DNA of 64,000 bases from Roseovarius litoreus. Its GTDB lineage: Bacteria > Pseudomonadota > Alphaproteobacteria > Rhodobacterales > Rhodobacteraceae. The notes under the pieces were generated by a model, which had not been told where the DNA came from, did not search any database, and saw only the letters and a list, made by a program, of their open reading frames with translations. Below, one piece after another: positions 1-8,066 of this stretch. Location: NCBI RefSeq assembly GCF_900142765.1, contig NZ_FRCB01000010.1:1-64000 (forward strand). Direction: 5' to 3'. Each line of letters begins with the position of its first letter. Position 1 is the first letter of the stretch. Made by a program: the position numbers and the translations under genes.

Positions 1-95
1 ATCGGCATCATCGCCGACCCGATGATCCCGAACGCATGCTCGATCCCGTGGCGTTGAAGGGTTTTGACAAAGGCCTCTTCGGTCGTCATCTTCAT
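1..95 (-). CDS. xsc: Sulfoacetaldehyde acetyltransferase, N-terminal fragment (cut by window edge)
   Basis: Only the first 31 codons are inside the window. They include EEAFVKTLQRHGIEHAFGII, which I recognise as the start of the thiamine-diphosphate enzyme Xsc. Xsc converts sulfoacetaldehyde plus phosphate to acetyl phosphate and sulfite in the cytoplasm. The start ATG ends at base 95, with AAGGA about ten bases upstream. The gene lies 34 bases downstream of the GMC dehydrogenase on the same strand, so the two are probably co-transcribed. That pairing makes the dehydrogenase the likely source of sulfoacetaldehyde. The call rests on a short but distinctive N-terminus; the rest of the gene is outside the window. 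Confidence 0.85.
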   Translation of the reverse strand, partial: MKMTTEEAFVKTLQRHGIEHAFGIIGSAMMP

Positions 96-129
96 GGTTT
101 TCAGTCCTTTTGCGCGTTTTCTGAAATGG

Positions 130-1761
130 TCAGGCGGTGCCTTGCAGCGCGCCTTGCTTGCGGTCTTCGAGGATCATGTCCGAGGCTTTCTCGCCGATCA
201 TGATCGCCGGGGCGTTGGTATTGCCCGAGACGATCTCGGGCATGATGGAGCAATCGGCGACCCGCAGCCCGGCAATGCCGTGCACGCGCAGCCGCGCATC
301 CACGACGGCATCCCCCGATGGCCCCATCTTGCAGGTGCCGGTCGGGTGATAGATCGTGGTGGAGTAGTTGCGCGCCCAGTCGAGCATCCCGTCGTAATCG
401 TCCGGATCCAGCGAGCTGTCGGGGCGGAATTCTTCGGATATCTTGTGGCTGAGCGGTTCGTGCCGGGCGATCTTGCGGGCAATCCTTATGCCTTCGACGA
501 TGGTGCGGCAATCGGTTTCGGTGGACAGGTAATTGGGATGGATGCGCGGGTAGACGGCGGCATCCGACGAGGCCAGCCGGATTTCCCCACGGCTTTCGGG
601 GCGCAGCTGACAGACCGACATGGTAAAGGCCGAGAACGGGTGGACGCCTTCGCCGGGGCTGTCGGCGGACCAGGGCTGCACATGGAACTGGATGTCGGGG
701 GTGTCCACATGGTCGCCGGTGCGCATGAAGCCGGTGGCAAGGCTGGCGGCCATCGCCATGGGACCGGCGCGGAACATCGCGTATTTGAGGGCGATGCGCG
801 CCTGATTGTAGAGGCTGCGCACCTCGTCGTTCAGCGTCGGTTCGTTGCATTTGAAGACCAGACGCGCCTGCAGGTGGTCCTGCATGTTCTTGCCCACGGC
901 AGGCATGTCGCGCAGCACCTCGATGCCGTGCTCCTGCAGCTGTGCCGCCTCGCCCAGACCGGAGACCATGAGCAGTTGCGGAGAGCCGATCGCGCCGGAG
1001 GAGAGGATCACCTCGGCCCCCGCCTTGACGACATGCTCGGCGCCCGAACGGTCGCGATAGGCGACGCCGGTGGCGCGGCGCCCCTCGAAGGTGATGCGGC
1101 TGGCCTGAGCATGGGTCACGATCCTGAGGTTGGGCCGCGAGCGCGCCGGATTGAGAAAGGCCACGGCGCTGGAGCAGCGCCGGCCGTTGCGCGCGGTCAG
1201 CTGGAAATACCCCACGCCTTCCTGGGTGGCGCCGTTGTAATCGGGGTTGAACGGGTAGCCTGCATCTTGTGCGGCGGCGACCCAGGCATCGCAGATCGGA
1301 CGTTGCAGGCGCATGTTGGAGACCGAAAGCGGGCCATCTTCGCCATGGAACTCGTCGGCGCCGCGTTCCTGATTTTCGGAGCGTTTGAAGAGTGGGAGCA
1401 CATCGTCCCAGCCCCAGCCGGGATTGCCCATCTGCTGCCAGCGGTCATAGTCCTGAGGCTGGCCGCGCACATAGAGCAGGCCATTGAGCGAGGACGAGCC
1501 GCCGAGCACCTTGCCGCGCGGCCAGTCGAGCTGTCGGCCATTGAGGCCGGGATCGGGTTCGGTGCGATAGCACCAGTCGACCGACGGGTTGTGCATGGTC
1601 TTGAAGTAGCCGACGGGGATGTGGATCCACGGGTTCCAGTCGCGGCCACCGGCCTCGAGAAGGACAACCTTGATCGACGGGTCGGCCGACAAACGATTCG
1701 CCAGAACGCATCCGGCAGAGCCTGCTCCGACGATGACGTAATCCGCTGAAATCTCCGACAT
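130..1761 (-). CDS. iseJ: GMC-family FAD dehydrogenase, probable isethionate dehydrogenase
   Basis: This is a 543-residue glucose-methanol-choline oxidoreductase. The FAD-binding motif [13 protein letters not shown] is at about residues 9-21, GMC signature 1 ([13 protein letters not shown]) at about 81-93, signature 2 ([15 protein letters not shown]) near the middle, and the C-terminal catalytic region contains [10 protein letters not shown]. The start was chosen at 1761 because GGAGGAGGGG lies just upstream; the reading frame extends further 5' without a good ribosome site. Many GMC enzymes are choline or alcohol dehydrogenases. Here the gene precedes xsc and faces a TRAP operon plus an IclR regulator, the arrangement known for isethionate degradation. 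I therefore infer oxidation of isethionate to sulfoacetaldehyde. A choline-type substrate is the main alternative. Confidence 0.78.
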   Translation of the reverse strand: MSEISADYVIVGAGSAGCVLANRLSADPSIKVVLLEAGGRDWNPWIHIPVGYFKTMHNPSVDWCYRTEPDPGLNGRQLDWPRGKVLGGSSSLNGLLYVRGQPQDYDRWQQMGNPGWGWDDVLPLFKRSENQERGADEFHGEDGPLSVSNMRLQRPICDAWVAAAQDAGYPFNPDYNGATQEGVGYFQLTARNGRRCSSAVAFLNPARSRPNLRIVTHAQASRITFEGRRATGVAYRDRSGAEHVVKAGAEVILSSGAIGSPQLLMVSGLGEAAQLQEHGIEVLRDMPAVGKNMQDHLQARLVFKCNEPTLNDEVRSLYNQARIALKYAMFRAGPMAMAASLATGFMRTGDHVDTPDIQFHVQPWSADSPGEGVHPFSAFTMSVCQLRPESRGEIRLASSDAAVYPRIHPNYLSTETDCRTIVEGIRIARKIARHEPLSHKISEEFRPDSSLDPDDYDGMLDWARNYSTTIYHPTGTCKMGPSGDAVVDARLRVHGIAGLRVADCSIMPEIVSGNTNAPAIMIGEKASDMILEDRKQGALQGTA

Positions 1762-1792
1762 TTCCGCTCCCCCTCCTCCAAGTCGCGTACTG

Positions 1793-1807
1793 AGGAAAAA
1801 TTTTCCT
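1793..1807. promoter_or_regulatory. 15-bp palindrome AGGAAAA-A-TTTTCCT, candidate IclR-type operator
   Basis: A perfect 7-1-7 palindrome lies in the 118-bp divergent region between the dehydrogenase and the TRAP binding-protein gene. Several IclR-family regulators bind GGAAA...TTTCC-type palindromes, and an IclR gene follows the transporter. Its position between two divergent starts would let one site control both directions. This is a motif match only. Confidence 0.5.
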
Positions 1808-1879
1808 TGCCAGATCGAACATAAATCTACCAATATTGAGACTGCAAGTATCAAAATTGCAAAACTCTGGGAGGAGATC

Positions 1880-3115
1880 ATGAAAGTATCCAAAGCCCTG
1901 AGCGGGATTTCCCGTCGGGATCTGTTTCGTCTGTCGGGTCAGTTCGGCCTGTCATCCGTTCTTCTGGGCGCGGGCGCACTGACCGGCACGGTCAGCCTGA
2001 CGTCGCTCGCCCGGGCGGCAGAAAGCTCGTATGAGAAGCGCTTCGCCAAGGAGCCCAAGCACACGCTCAAGCTGGGCGCGTCCGGGTTCAACGCGCGCAA
2101 CCTGTTGATCGAGCGCGCTGGCGTTCTGGAATTCGCCCGCGATCTGGAAGAGCGGACCGAAGGCGAGATCCGCGTCGAGTTCATCGGCGACAACCAGATC
2201 TGCGGTCAGCTGAACTGCGTCGAGAAAACCCAGCTGGGCGTGGTGGACATGTACTCCGCATCGACCCAGAACTCGGCCGGTGGCGCGCCGTATCTGAACG
2301 TGCTGGACTATGCCTATATGTTCCCGAGCCGGGCGGCGCAGTATTACTTCCTCTACAGCCCGGAATCGATGGCGCTGCTGCGCGAGCCGCTGGAAAAGCG
2401 GCACGGTCTGAAGTTCCTATTCAGCCATTGCGAATTGCGCGGCATCCAGCTGGGCCAGTCCTTTGCCGACAAGCCCACGGTGACCAAGCTGGAAGAGCTG
2501 TTCGGCACCAAGAACCGGGTGACGGGCACGCAGCTTGGCCGGATCGCCATGCAGCTTCTGAACCTCAACCCGGTGCCGGTGGCATGGGAAGAGACGCTCG
2601 ATGGTCTGAAGCAGGGTCTGATCGACGGGGCCGAGACATGGGCATCGGCTGTGGCCTATGCCAACATGGCGCCGGTCGTGAGTCAGTCGGTGGATCTGAA
2701 GTTCTTCTGCGGCACCGAGCACACGTCTATGTCGGCCAAGGTGTTCGACGCGATGGAGCCGCATCTGCAGGATGCGATCATGGAGTCGGCCTATCTGGCG
2801 CAGGTGCATGTGCAGGCCGCCAACGAGGCCGCGCTGGTCAAGACCGTGGGCTTCAGCGATCCGCAGCTGCCCGGCACGATCTTTGCCGAGAACAACGTGC
2901 GTCCGGCTTTCCTTGCCGAGGATCAGATCCGCATGGCCGAGGAAATGTGCTCGCCCGAGTTCAACCCCGAGCCTTGGGCACAGTGGCGCGAGCGTCTGAA
3001 CAACTGGTCGGGCGGTCTGGACACCTATCAGGGTATCTATGACGTCGCACGGCAGATCCCGGTCGACACGCTGCCGGAAAATGTCGAGCCGCGCCGCTGG
3101 TGGCGCTCGGCCTGA
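1880..3115 (+). CDS. iseK: TRAP transporter substrate-binding protein (DctP family), Tat-exported; probable isethionate binding
   Basis: The product is a 411-residue periplasmic solute-binding protein, longer than the usual ~330 residues of DctP. The N-terminus has a twin-arginine signal (SRRDLFRLSG) followed by a hydrophobic stretch and an Ala-rich cleavage region (LARAAE). Tat export implies folding or cofactor/ligand loading before secretion. A GGGAGGAGAT ribosome site precedes the ATG. It is the first gene of a TRAP set (binding protein, small and large membrane subunits) divergent from the GMC dehydrogenase. The substrate is inferred from the neighbouring xsc and dehydrogenase genes, not from the binding site. 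Taurine or another C2 sulfonate is the alternative. Confidence 0.75.
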   Translation: MKVSKALSGISRRDLFRLSGQFGLSSVLLGAGALTGTVSLTSLARAAESSYEKRFAKEPKHTLKLGASGFNARNLLIERAGVLEFARDLEERTEGEIRVEFIGDNQICGQLNCVEKTQLGVVDMYSASTQNSAGGAPYLNVLDYAYMFPSRAAQYYFLYSPESMALLREPLEKRHGLKFLFSHCELRGIQLGQSFADKPTVTKLEELFGTKNRVTGTQLGRIAMQLLNLNPVPVAWEETLDGLKQGLIDGAETWASAVAYANMAPVVSQSVDLKFFCGTEHTSMSAKVFDAMEPHLQDAIMESAYLAQVHVQAANEAALVKTVGFSDPQLPGTIFAENNVRPAFLAEDQIRMAEEMCSPEFNPEPWAQWRERLNNWSGGLDTYQGIYDVARQIPVDTLPENVEPRRWWRSA

Positions 3116-3133
3116 TCCGGGGCTGACAAGACA

Positions 3134-3158
3134 CCGGGCCGCGCAGGACGCGGCCCGG
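3134..3158 (+). promoter_or_regulatory. Intercistronic GC-rich hairpin between TRAP subunit genes
   Basis: CCGGGCCGCG and CGCGGCCCGG form a 10-bp perfect stem around a 5-base loop, 18 bases after the binding-protein stop. No T-run follows. It probably stabilises the upstream mRNA or partly terminates transcription, so that binding protein is made in excess over the membrane subunits. Confidence 0.6.
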
Positions 3159-3232
3159 ACACCCGACCGAGGCTGCAAGAGGCCACGGTCGGTCAAGATC
3201 ACATACGGGCGACCCAAAGGGAGGAATGGGGA

Positions 3233-3901
3233 ATGACCGGTTGGTTCCAAGGCACGGGAGAGATCCTGAGTGCCGTTGCTTCAGGCGATTCCTGGATGTT
3301 GAGCAGCGCGATGCAGCAACCTGCGGTCTGGCCGCTGGGGTTGATCGCGATGCTGACCGTGTCGATCGTGTTCCTTGTGCTTTACAGGGTCAGCGGCTGG
3401 TTCGAGCGCAATTTTGAATCCACGATCATGGTGGTCTCGTATCTGGCGATCGGGGGCATCATCTTTGTCGAGGTGTTCCGCCGCTTCGTGCTGTCCGAGC
3501 AGGCGCCGTGGTCGACGACGATCCCGCCGTTCCTGTTTCTCATCATGACGTGGTTCGGGTGCAGCTATAACGTCAAGCTGCGCACGCATCTGGCCTTTGC
3601 CGAGTTCCGCAACGCCATGCCGCGCGCGGGACAAATGGCCTGTCTCGTCATGGATGCGCTGCTGTGGATCGGCTTTTCATGGGTGGTGGTCGTCACCTCG
3701 ACCCGTGTGGTGGCCAATTCGGCGTCGAATTTCCAGATCATGCTGGGCACCGACAATGTGATGCAGTGGTGGTTCCTGATTTCGGTGCCGCTGGCCTTCA
3801 CGGTGCTGGTGGCCCGTGTGCTTGAAAACCTGCTGACGGACATCGCCAATTTCCGGTCCGGCGAGACCCTGATCCAGCAAGCCGTCATCGGAGGCGACTG
3901 A
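3233..3901 (+). CDS. iseL: TRAP transporter small membrane subunit (DctQ family)
   Basis: This 222-residue membrane protein has hydrophobic segments at roughly residues 32-52, 64-86, 96-113, 130-152 and 175-196. The usual DctQ has four; the extra N-terminal segment is also common in larger TRAP small subunits. AGGGAGG precedes the ATG. It follows the binding-protein gene after a 117-bp spacer with a strong hairpin and is one base away from the large-subunit gene. It would form the inner-membrane complex with the large subunit for sodium-driven uptake. The isethionate assignment comes only from the gene neighbourhood. Confidence 0.75.
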   Translation: MTGWFQGTGEILSAVASGDSWMLSSAMQQPAVWPLGLIAMLTVSIVFLVLYRVSGWFERNFESTIMVVSYLAIGGIIFVEVFRRFVLSEQAPWSTTIPPFLFLIMTWFGCSYNVKLRTHLAFAEFRNAMPRAGQMACLVMDALLWIGFSWVVVVTSTRVVANSASNFQIMLGTDNVMQWWFLISVPLAFTVLVARVLENLLTDIANFRSGETLIQQAVIGGD

Positions 3902-3902
3902 C

Positions 3903-5261
3903 ATGACCGACGGAACCATCATCACGCTCATTTCAGTCGGTGTGACATTCCTGTTCATGCTGGGCGTCCCGGTCTTTCTGGTGATCGGCTACTGGGTGCT
4001 GGGCATGTCCTTTCTGTTGTCGATGCCGCTGGACAATATCGGCGCCGCGCTCGCGGATGTGTTCACCGACGGCTTCGCGCTGCTGGCGATGCCGCTGTTC
4101 ATCCTGACCGGCGATCTGATCAACCGGTCGGGGATTGCCCGGAGGCTGAGCGATTTCGCCTATTCCTGCCTGGGCTGGATCCGGGGCGGTCTGGCGATGG
4201 CATCGCTGGGCGCCTGTGGTCTCTTTGCCGCGATCTCGGGGTCGAATTCGGCGACCACGGCGACGATCGGCTCGATGCTGCACCCCGAAATGGTCAAGGG
4301 AGGCTATGACGAACGCTTCTCGGCCGCCACGGCCGCCGCCGGCGGCACGGTGGGCATCATCATCCCGCCTTCCATCATCTTCATCGTCTACGGGTTCCTG
4401 CTCAACCTCCCGATCTCGGACCTGTTCGTTGCGGGCATCATTCCCGGCGCCATGATGGTCGGCGGGATGATGATTGCCTGTTTCCTGGTCTGCTGGAAGA
4501 ACGGCTGGGGGTTCCTGATCAAGCTGAGCCCGATGCGGGTCATCAAGACGGCGGTGGGCGCATGGCTGGGCTTTTTCGCCATCGGCCTTGTGCTGTGGGG
4601 CATCTATACCGGCAAGTTTTCCCCGACCGAGGCCGCGGGCGTCACCGTGGGCTTCTGTGTGATCGTGGGCTTCCTGTGTCTTCCGTTGCACAAGGTGATG
4701 GGCGGGCGCAAGGACGCGGATATCTCGGAGAAATCCATCGGGTCGATGTTGGTGGTTCAGGGGTTCAGCCCGCTTGAATTGCCGTCGATCACCATGCGCT
4801 CGGCGCAGATCACCGGCATCCTTGCGCCGCTGATCGCGGTGTCGGTGGTGATGCAGCAGATGCTGTCGGTGCTGGGCGCACAGGAGATCATCGGCAATTT
4901 CGTCACATCGATGGGCGGCTATTACGCGGTTCTCTTCACCTCGATGGCGATTGTCTTTGTCGCGGGGATGGTTCTGGAAAGCCTGCCGGTGACGATCATT
5001 CTGGCCCCCATTCTGGCGCCGATCGCGCATTCGGTGGGGATCGAGCCGGTGCAATTCGCGGTCGTCTTCCTTGTGGGCGCGTCCATCGGATTCATCACGC
5101 CGCCCTATGGTCTGAACCTCTATGTGGCGTCAGGTGTCACCGGCGTTCCCTATTTCCGGCTTTTGCGCTACACCCTCCTTTATCTGGTCGCTCTGATTGC
5201 GGTCTGGATGGTGGTGGCGATGGTGCCGGTTCTTTCGACGGCGCTGATCCCGCATAGATGA
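3903..5261 (+). CDS. iseM: TRAP transporter large permease (DctM family)
   Basis: A 452-residue polytopic protein with about twelve hydrophobic segments. It has the conserved DctM features: an SGSNSATTATIGS-like loop near residue 110, a PPSIIFIVYG segment near residue 155 and a C-terminal ITPPYGLNLYV motif. It starts one base after the small-subunit stop, with GGAGG inside the end of that gene, indicating translational coupling. It forms the Na+-coupled translocation channel. It is followed 13 bases later by the IclR regulator on the same strand, so the regulator may be in the same transcript. Confidence 0.85.
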   Translation: MTDGTIITLISVGVTFLFMLGVPVFLVIGYWVLGMSFLLSMPLDNIGAALADVFTDGFALLAMPLFILTGDLINRSGIARRLSDFAYSCLGWIRGGLAMASLGACGLFAAISGSNSATTATIGSMLHPEMVKGGYDERFSAATAAAGGTVGIIIPPSIIFIVYGFLLNLPISDLFVAGIIPGAMMVGGMMIACFLVCWKNGWGFLIKLSPMRVIKTAVGAWLGFFAIGLVLWGIYTGKFSPTEAAGVTVGFCVIVGFLCLPLHKVMGGRKDADISEKSIGSMLVVQGFSPLELPSITMRSAQITGILAPLIAVSVVMQQMLSVLGAQEIIGNFVTSMGGYYAVLFTSMAIVFVAGMVLESLPVTIILAPILAPIAHSVGIEPVQFAVVFLVGASIGFITPPYGLNLYVASGVTGVPYFRLLRYTLLYLVALIAVWMVVAMVPVLSTALIPHR

Positions 5262-5274
5262 GGATGTTGCGTAG

Positions 5275-6060
5275 ATGGATGGTGACGACGGCAAATCGGA
5301 GACGATCCCGACGAACCTGAGGTTGTTGATGGTGATCGAACAGATCGCGAAAGCCGGGGTTCCGGTGACACCGACGGATGTGAACCACGAGATCGGATTG
5401 CCGAAGCCGACCATCCATCGCCTGTTCCATACGCTGGAAGAGGAGGGGTTCCTGCAACGTGACATGGACGGGCGGACCTATTCGCCCGGACCAAGGCTGC
5501 GCATCATGGCGGGAGGCATCCTGTCCTCGCTGCGCATCCGGACGGCACGGCAGGCGATCCTGACCCGGCTGAGCCGGGAGATCGGCGAGACCTGCAACAT
5601 CGCGCTGCCGGAGCGGGACGCGATGACCTATCTTGAGCGGATCGAGACCGAATGGCCGCTGCGCATCCAGTTGCCCATCGGCACGAGAGTGCCGTTCTAT
5701 TGCACGGCCAGCGGCAAGATGTATCTGAGCTCGCTGGCGGGCAACCATCTGAAGAAATACCTTGCCGCCACGGATCTGCTCGGGCGCACGCCGAACACCA
5801 TGACCGATCCCGGGGCGCTGATCGACGAGATCCGGCAGGTGCGCCGCAATGGCTATGCTCTCGACCGCGAGGAGTTCATGGAGGACATGATCGCGCTTGC
5901 GGTGCCGATCCTCGATGTGAATGGACGGCTGATGGCGACGCTGTCGTTTCACGCGCCGACGCAACGCTTCGATATCGAGCGGGCGCTTGGCTTTCTGGAG
6001 CCGATGCGCGAGGCTGCGGCGGATCTGTCGCAGCTGGTGAGCGACAGCGACGGGGTCTGA
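5275..6060 (+). CDS. iseR: IclR-family transcriptional regulator of the sulfonate module
   Basis: The product has 261 residues. An N-terminal winged helix-turn-helix covers about residues 12-75 (PTNLRLLMVIEQIAK, VTPTDVNHEIGLPKPTIHR), followed by an IclR effector-binding domain. That domain includes GTRVPFYCTASGKMYLS and a C-terminal VPILDVNG region, where effector-contacting residues lie in this family. It follows the TRAP genes by 13 bases. An IclR-like palindrome lies between the divergent dehydrogenase and transporter genes at 1793-1807, which makes local control plausible. Family membership is firm; the name iseR is inferred from context. Confidence 0.8.
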   Translation: MDGDDGKSETIPTNLRLLMVIEQIAKAGVPVTPTDVNHEIGLPKPTIHRLFHTLEEEGFLQRDMDGRTYSPGPRLRIMAGGILSSLRIRTARQAILTRLSREIGETCNIALPERDAMTYLERIETEWPLRIQLPIGTRVPFYCTASGKMYLSSLAGNHLKKYLAATDLLGRTPNTMTDPGALIDEIRQVRRNGYALDREEFMEDMIALAVPILDVNGRLMATLSFHAPTQRFDIERALGFLEPMREAAADLSQLVSDSDGV

Positions 6061-6140
6061 CGGGGCAGGGCGGCGCCCGGTGCGAATGACGAGTTGACGG
6101 CCCTTGGTCAGGGCGATCTTCGGGCAGGTGGACGACACTC

Positions 6141-6863
6141 ATGGAACTGATCGCGGCAAGCGCCATCGTGATGCTGGCGGCCATCCTTCACGCCTGCACG
6201 GGGTTTGGCTTTTCTGTGTTGGCGACGCCGTTCCTGCTGCTGGTCTATGACACGGCGGACGCGATCCAGATCAACATCGCGCTTTCGATCCTGATTTCGC
6301 TGGTTCTGATGCCCAAGCTGGTGGCGGATGTGGACCGGCCGCTTCTGGGACGGCTGATGCTGGGCAGTCTGATGGGGGCGCCGGTGGGCATCGCGATCTA
6401 TGTCTATGCCAATCCCGATCAGTTGCGCGCAGCGATCGGCGTGCTGCTGCTGGTGTTCAGCGTGCTGGTGCTGCGCAAGCTGCGCTTCACCCGGAGCCGC
6501 CGGCGCGACCTGATGACGGGCGGCTTTTCCGGAGCGCTGACCGCCGGGCTGGGAATGCCGGGGCCGCCCTTGATGGTGTATTTCGCGGGCACCACCCTGA
6601 CGCCGAGCGTCCTGCGCAGCACGACGCTTGTGTGTTTTCTGGTGACCTATTCGATCAGCCTGATTTTGCAGATCGTGGTGGGGTCTTCGTCGCTGGAGGT
6701 GCTCAAGGCGGCGCTGTTCCTGTCACCGGCAACGGGGGCGGGGGTGGTGATCGGACAGCTCTTGTTTCGCAGGCTCAATCCGGCGGGCTTCATGAAGCTG
6801 ATCCACGGATTGTTGATCGTGACGGGGGCGTATCTGGTGATCGGCGCGGTGTTGGCAGGCTGA
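6141..6863 (+). CDS. tauE: TauE/SafE (TSUP) family permease, probable sulfite exporter
   Basis: This 240-residue membrane protein has seven to eight hydrophobic segments and the family hallmarks: an N-terminal repeat (ILHACTGFGFSVLATPF) and a second repeat with GGFSGALTAGLGMPGPPL. TSUP proteins of this type export sulfite or sulfoacetate-derived anions in sulfonate-degrading bacteria. Xsc releases sulfite, which is toxic, so an exporter in this cluster fits. AGGTGG lies upstream of the ATG, and the gene follows the IclR gene by 80 bases on the same strand. Specificity is inferred from context. Confidence 0.75.
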   Translation: MELIAASAIVMLAAILHACTGFGFSVLATPFLLLVYDTADAIQINIALSILISLVLMPKLVADVDRPLLGRLMLGSLMGAPVGIAIYVYANPDQLRAAIGVLLLVFSVLVLRKLRFTRSRRRDLMTGGFSGALTAGLGMPGPPLMVYFAGTTLTPSVLRSTTLVCFLVTYSISLILQIVVGSSSLEVLKAALFLSPATGAGVVIGQLLFRRLNPAGFMKLIHGLLIVTGAYLVIGAVLAG

Positions 6864-6879
6864 AGGGTGGGTGGCTGTC

Positions 6880-6968
6880 AAAGCGTTCCGCCTTTACCCT
6901 GAGGCATCAGCGACAGGCGGACCGCGTACAACGCATGAACGGAGCACTGCATTTCGCGAAACGCTTTA
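6880..6968. repeat. Dispersed intergenic repeat, copy 1 (89 bp, internally shortened)
   Basis: This copy matches those at 41615-41730 and 57921-58035. Its ends are inverted: AAAGCGTTCCGCC at the left and CGCGAAACGCTTTA at the right. It lacks about 26 bp present in the others, exactly between two TTTCGCGAAA direct repeats, consistent with a slippage deletion. Its right end supplies the TAA stop codon of the LysR gene. Confidence 0.85.
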
Positions 6969-7850
6969 GAACTGATCCCAGATCATCTGACCCATCTTGT
7001 CCAGCCGTTCGGGCGAGCAGAAGAGCGAAATGGTCATCGTCGCCGTCCAGTCGCGCCCGCCCATCCGGACCAGATCGCCGCTGTCCAGTTCCGAGCGGAT
7101 CGAGAATTCGGGCAGCCACGCGACACCGGCCCCGGCCAGGGTGCGGCGCTTGAGCGCTTCGGCCAGAGCATCCATGTAGCGCACATCGAGCGCGGTCTTG
7201 CGGCTGCCGATGGTCTGATCCACGACGGTGCCCAGAAAGGTGTTGGGATCATAGCTGAGATAGGGCACGGCGCGGCCCGGCGTGCCGGGCAAGGCCCAGC
7301 CGAACCGAGAGGCGGCGGCGTGCTGGGCCACGGGGATCAGGCGTTCCTCGCAGATATCCTTGCGCACGAACCGGGTCTCGTCGAGGATCGGCGAGACGTC
7401 CTGATGACGGTAATAGAGAAGAAACTCGCAGCCGCCCTCGTTGAGAAGCTGGCAACAGGCGGTCAGGCTGTCGGAAATCACACGGGTCCGAACTTCGGGA
7501 TACTGGCGCTCGAAGGCGGCCATGCGGGGTTGCAGGAAATTGACGGAAATGGCGTGCAGGGCTGCGAAACGCTGAAACGTGGCATTGCCGCGCGCCTGTT
7601 CGCGGATCGCCTGTCGGGCGTCGGTGATCTCGGCCACGGTGGCCTGCGCCACGGGCAGGAACTGCTGCCCGGCCTCGGACAGGCGCACGGGATAGGTGGC
7701 CCGGTCGATCAGCGGCACGCCGATCCAGTTTTCCAGAGATTTGATCCGGCGGCTGAACGCGGATTGGGTGATATTGCGTTCCTCGGCGGCGCGGGTGAAG
7801 TTGAGCGTGCGGCCAAGACAGACGAAATCCCGCAACCAATTGATATCCAT
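6966..7850 (-). CDS. LysR-family transcriptional regulator
   Basis: The product has 294 residues. The N-terminal helix-turn-helix is at residues 1-60 (FVCLGRTLNFTRAAEERNI, QSAFSRRIKSLE), followed by a LysR substrate-binding domain. The ATG ending at 7850 was chosen because the HTH normally begins within the first five residues; the frame is open further upstream without support. The gene is divergent from a TRAP operon (216-bp spacer), the usual arrangement for a LysR activator of its neighbour. The stop codon TAA is the terminal trinucleotide of a dispersed repeat element, so the last residues may have been altered by insertion of that element. Confidence 0.85.
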   Translation of the reverse strand: MDINWLRDFVCLGRTLNFTRAAEERNITQSAFSRRIKSLENWIGVPLIDRATYPVRLSEAGQQFLPVAQATVAEITDARQAIREQARGNATFQRFAALHAISVNFLQPRMAAFERQYPEVRTRVISDSLTACCQLLNEGGCEFLLYYRHQDVSPILDETRFVRKDICEERLIPVAQHAAASRFGWALPGTPGRAVPYLSYDPNTFLGTVVDQTIGSRKTALDVRYMDALAEALKRRTLAGAGVAWLPEFSIRSELDSGDLVRMGGRDWTATMTISLFCSPERLDKMGQMIWDQF

Positions 7851-7932
7851 GACGCTTTCCCAGAAATTTCCGGTAAGGATGCGCCATGGGGCAAAATCAT
7901 GCAAGATCGGAATGGTTTGATGATATGTTTGA

Positions 7933-7942
7933 ATTGGCCAAT
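7933..7942. promoter_or_regulatory. Palindrome ATTGGCCAAT in the LysR/TRAP divergent region
   Basis: A perfect 10-bp palindrome lies 83 bp upstream of the LysR start and 124 bp upstream of the TRAP binding-protein start. It is short, so chance is not excluded. It is a candidate regulator site. Confidence 0.25.
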
Positions 7943-8066
7943 ACGTGTCACCCTGACCTAGCATTCAAGTCATAATCCCCTGCTGCCGAGGCATTGCACC
8001 AGCATGAGGATAAAACGACGAGGACCGCATGAACGGTTCCGCATCGCACACAACAAGGAGAACGAC

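Noticed and set aside
64..1749. Long rightward open frame of 561 codons
   Set aside because: It is antisense to the GMC dehydrogenase, whose FAD and GMC motifs are unambiguous; GC-rich codon bias creates such mirror frames.
130..1893. Longer start for the GMC dehydrogenase (44 extra codons)
   Set aside because: The extra residues do not fit the family, which begins close to the FAD motif, and a strong ribosome site precedes the internal ATG at 1761.
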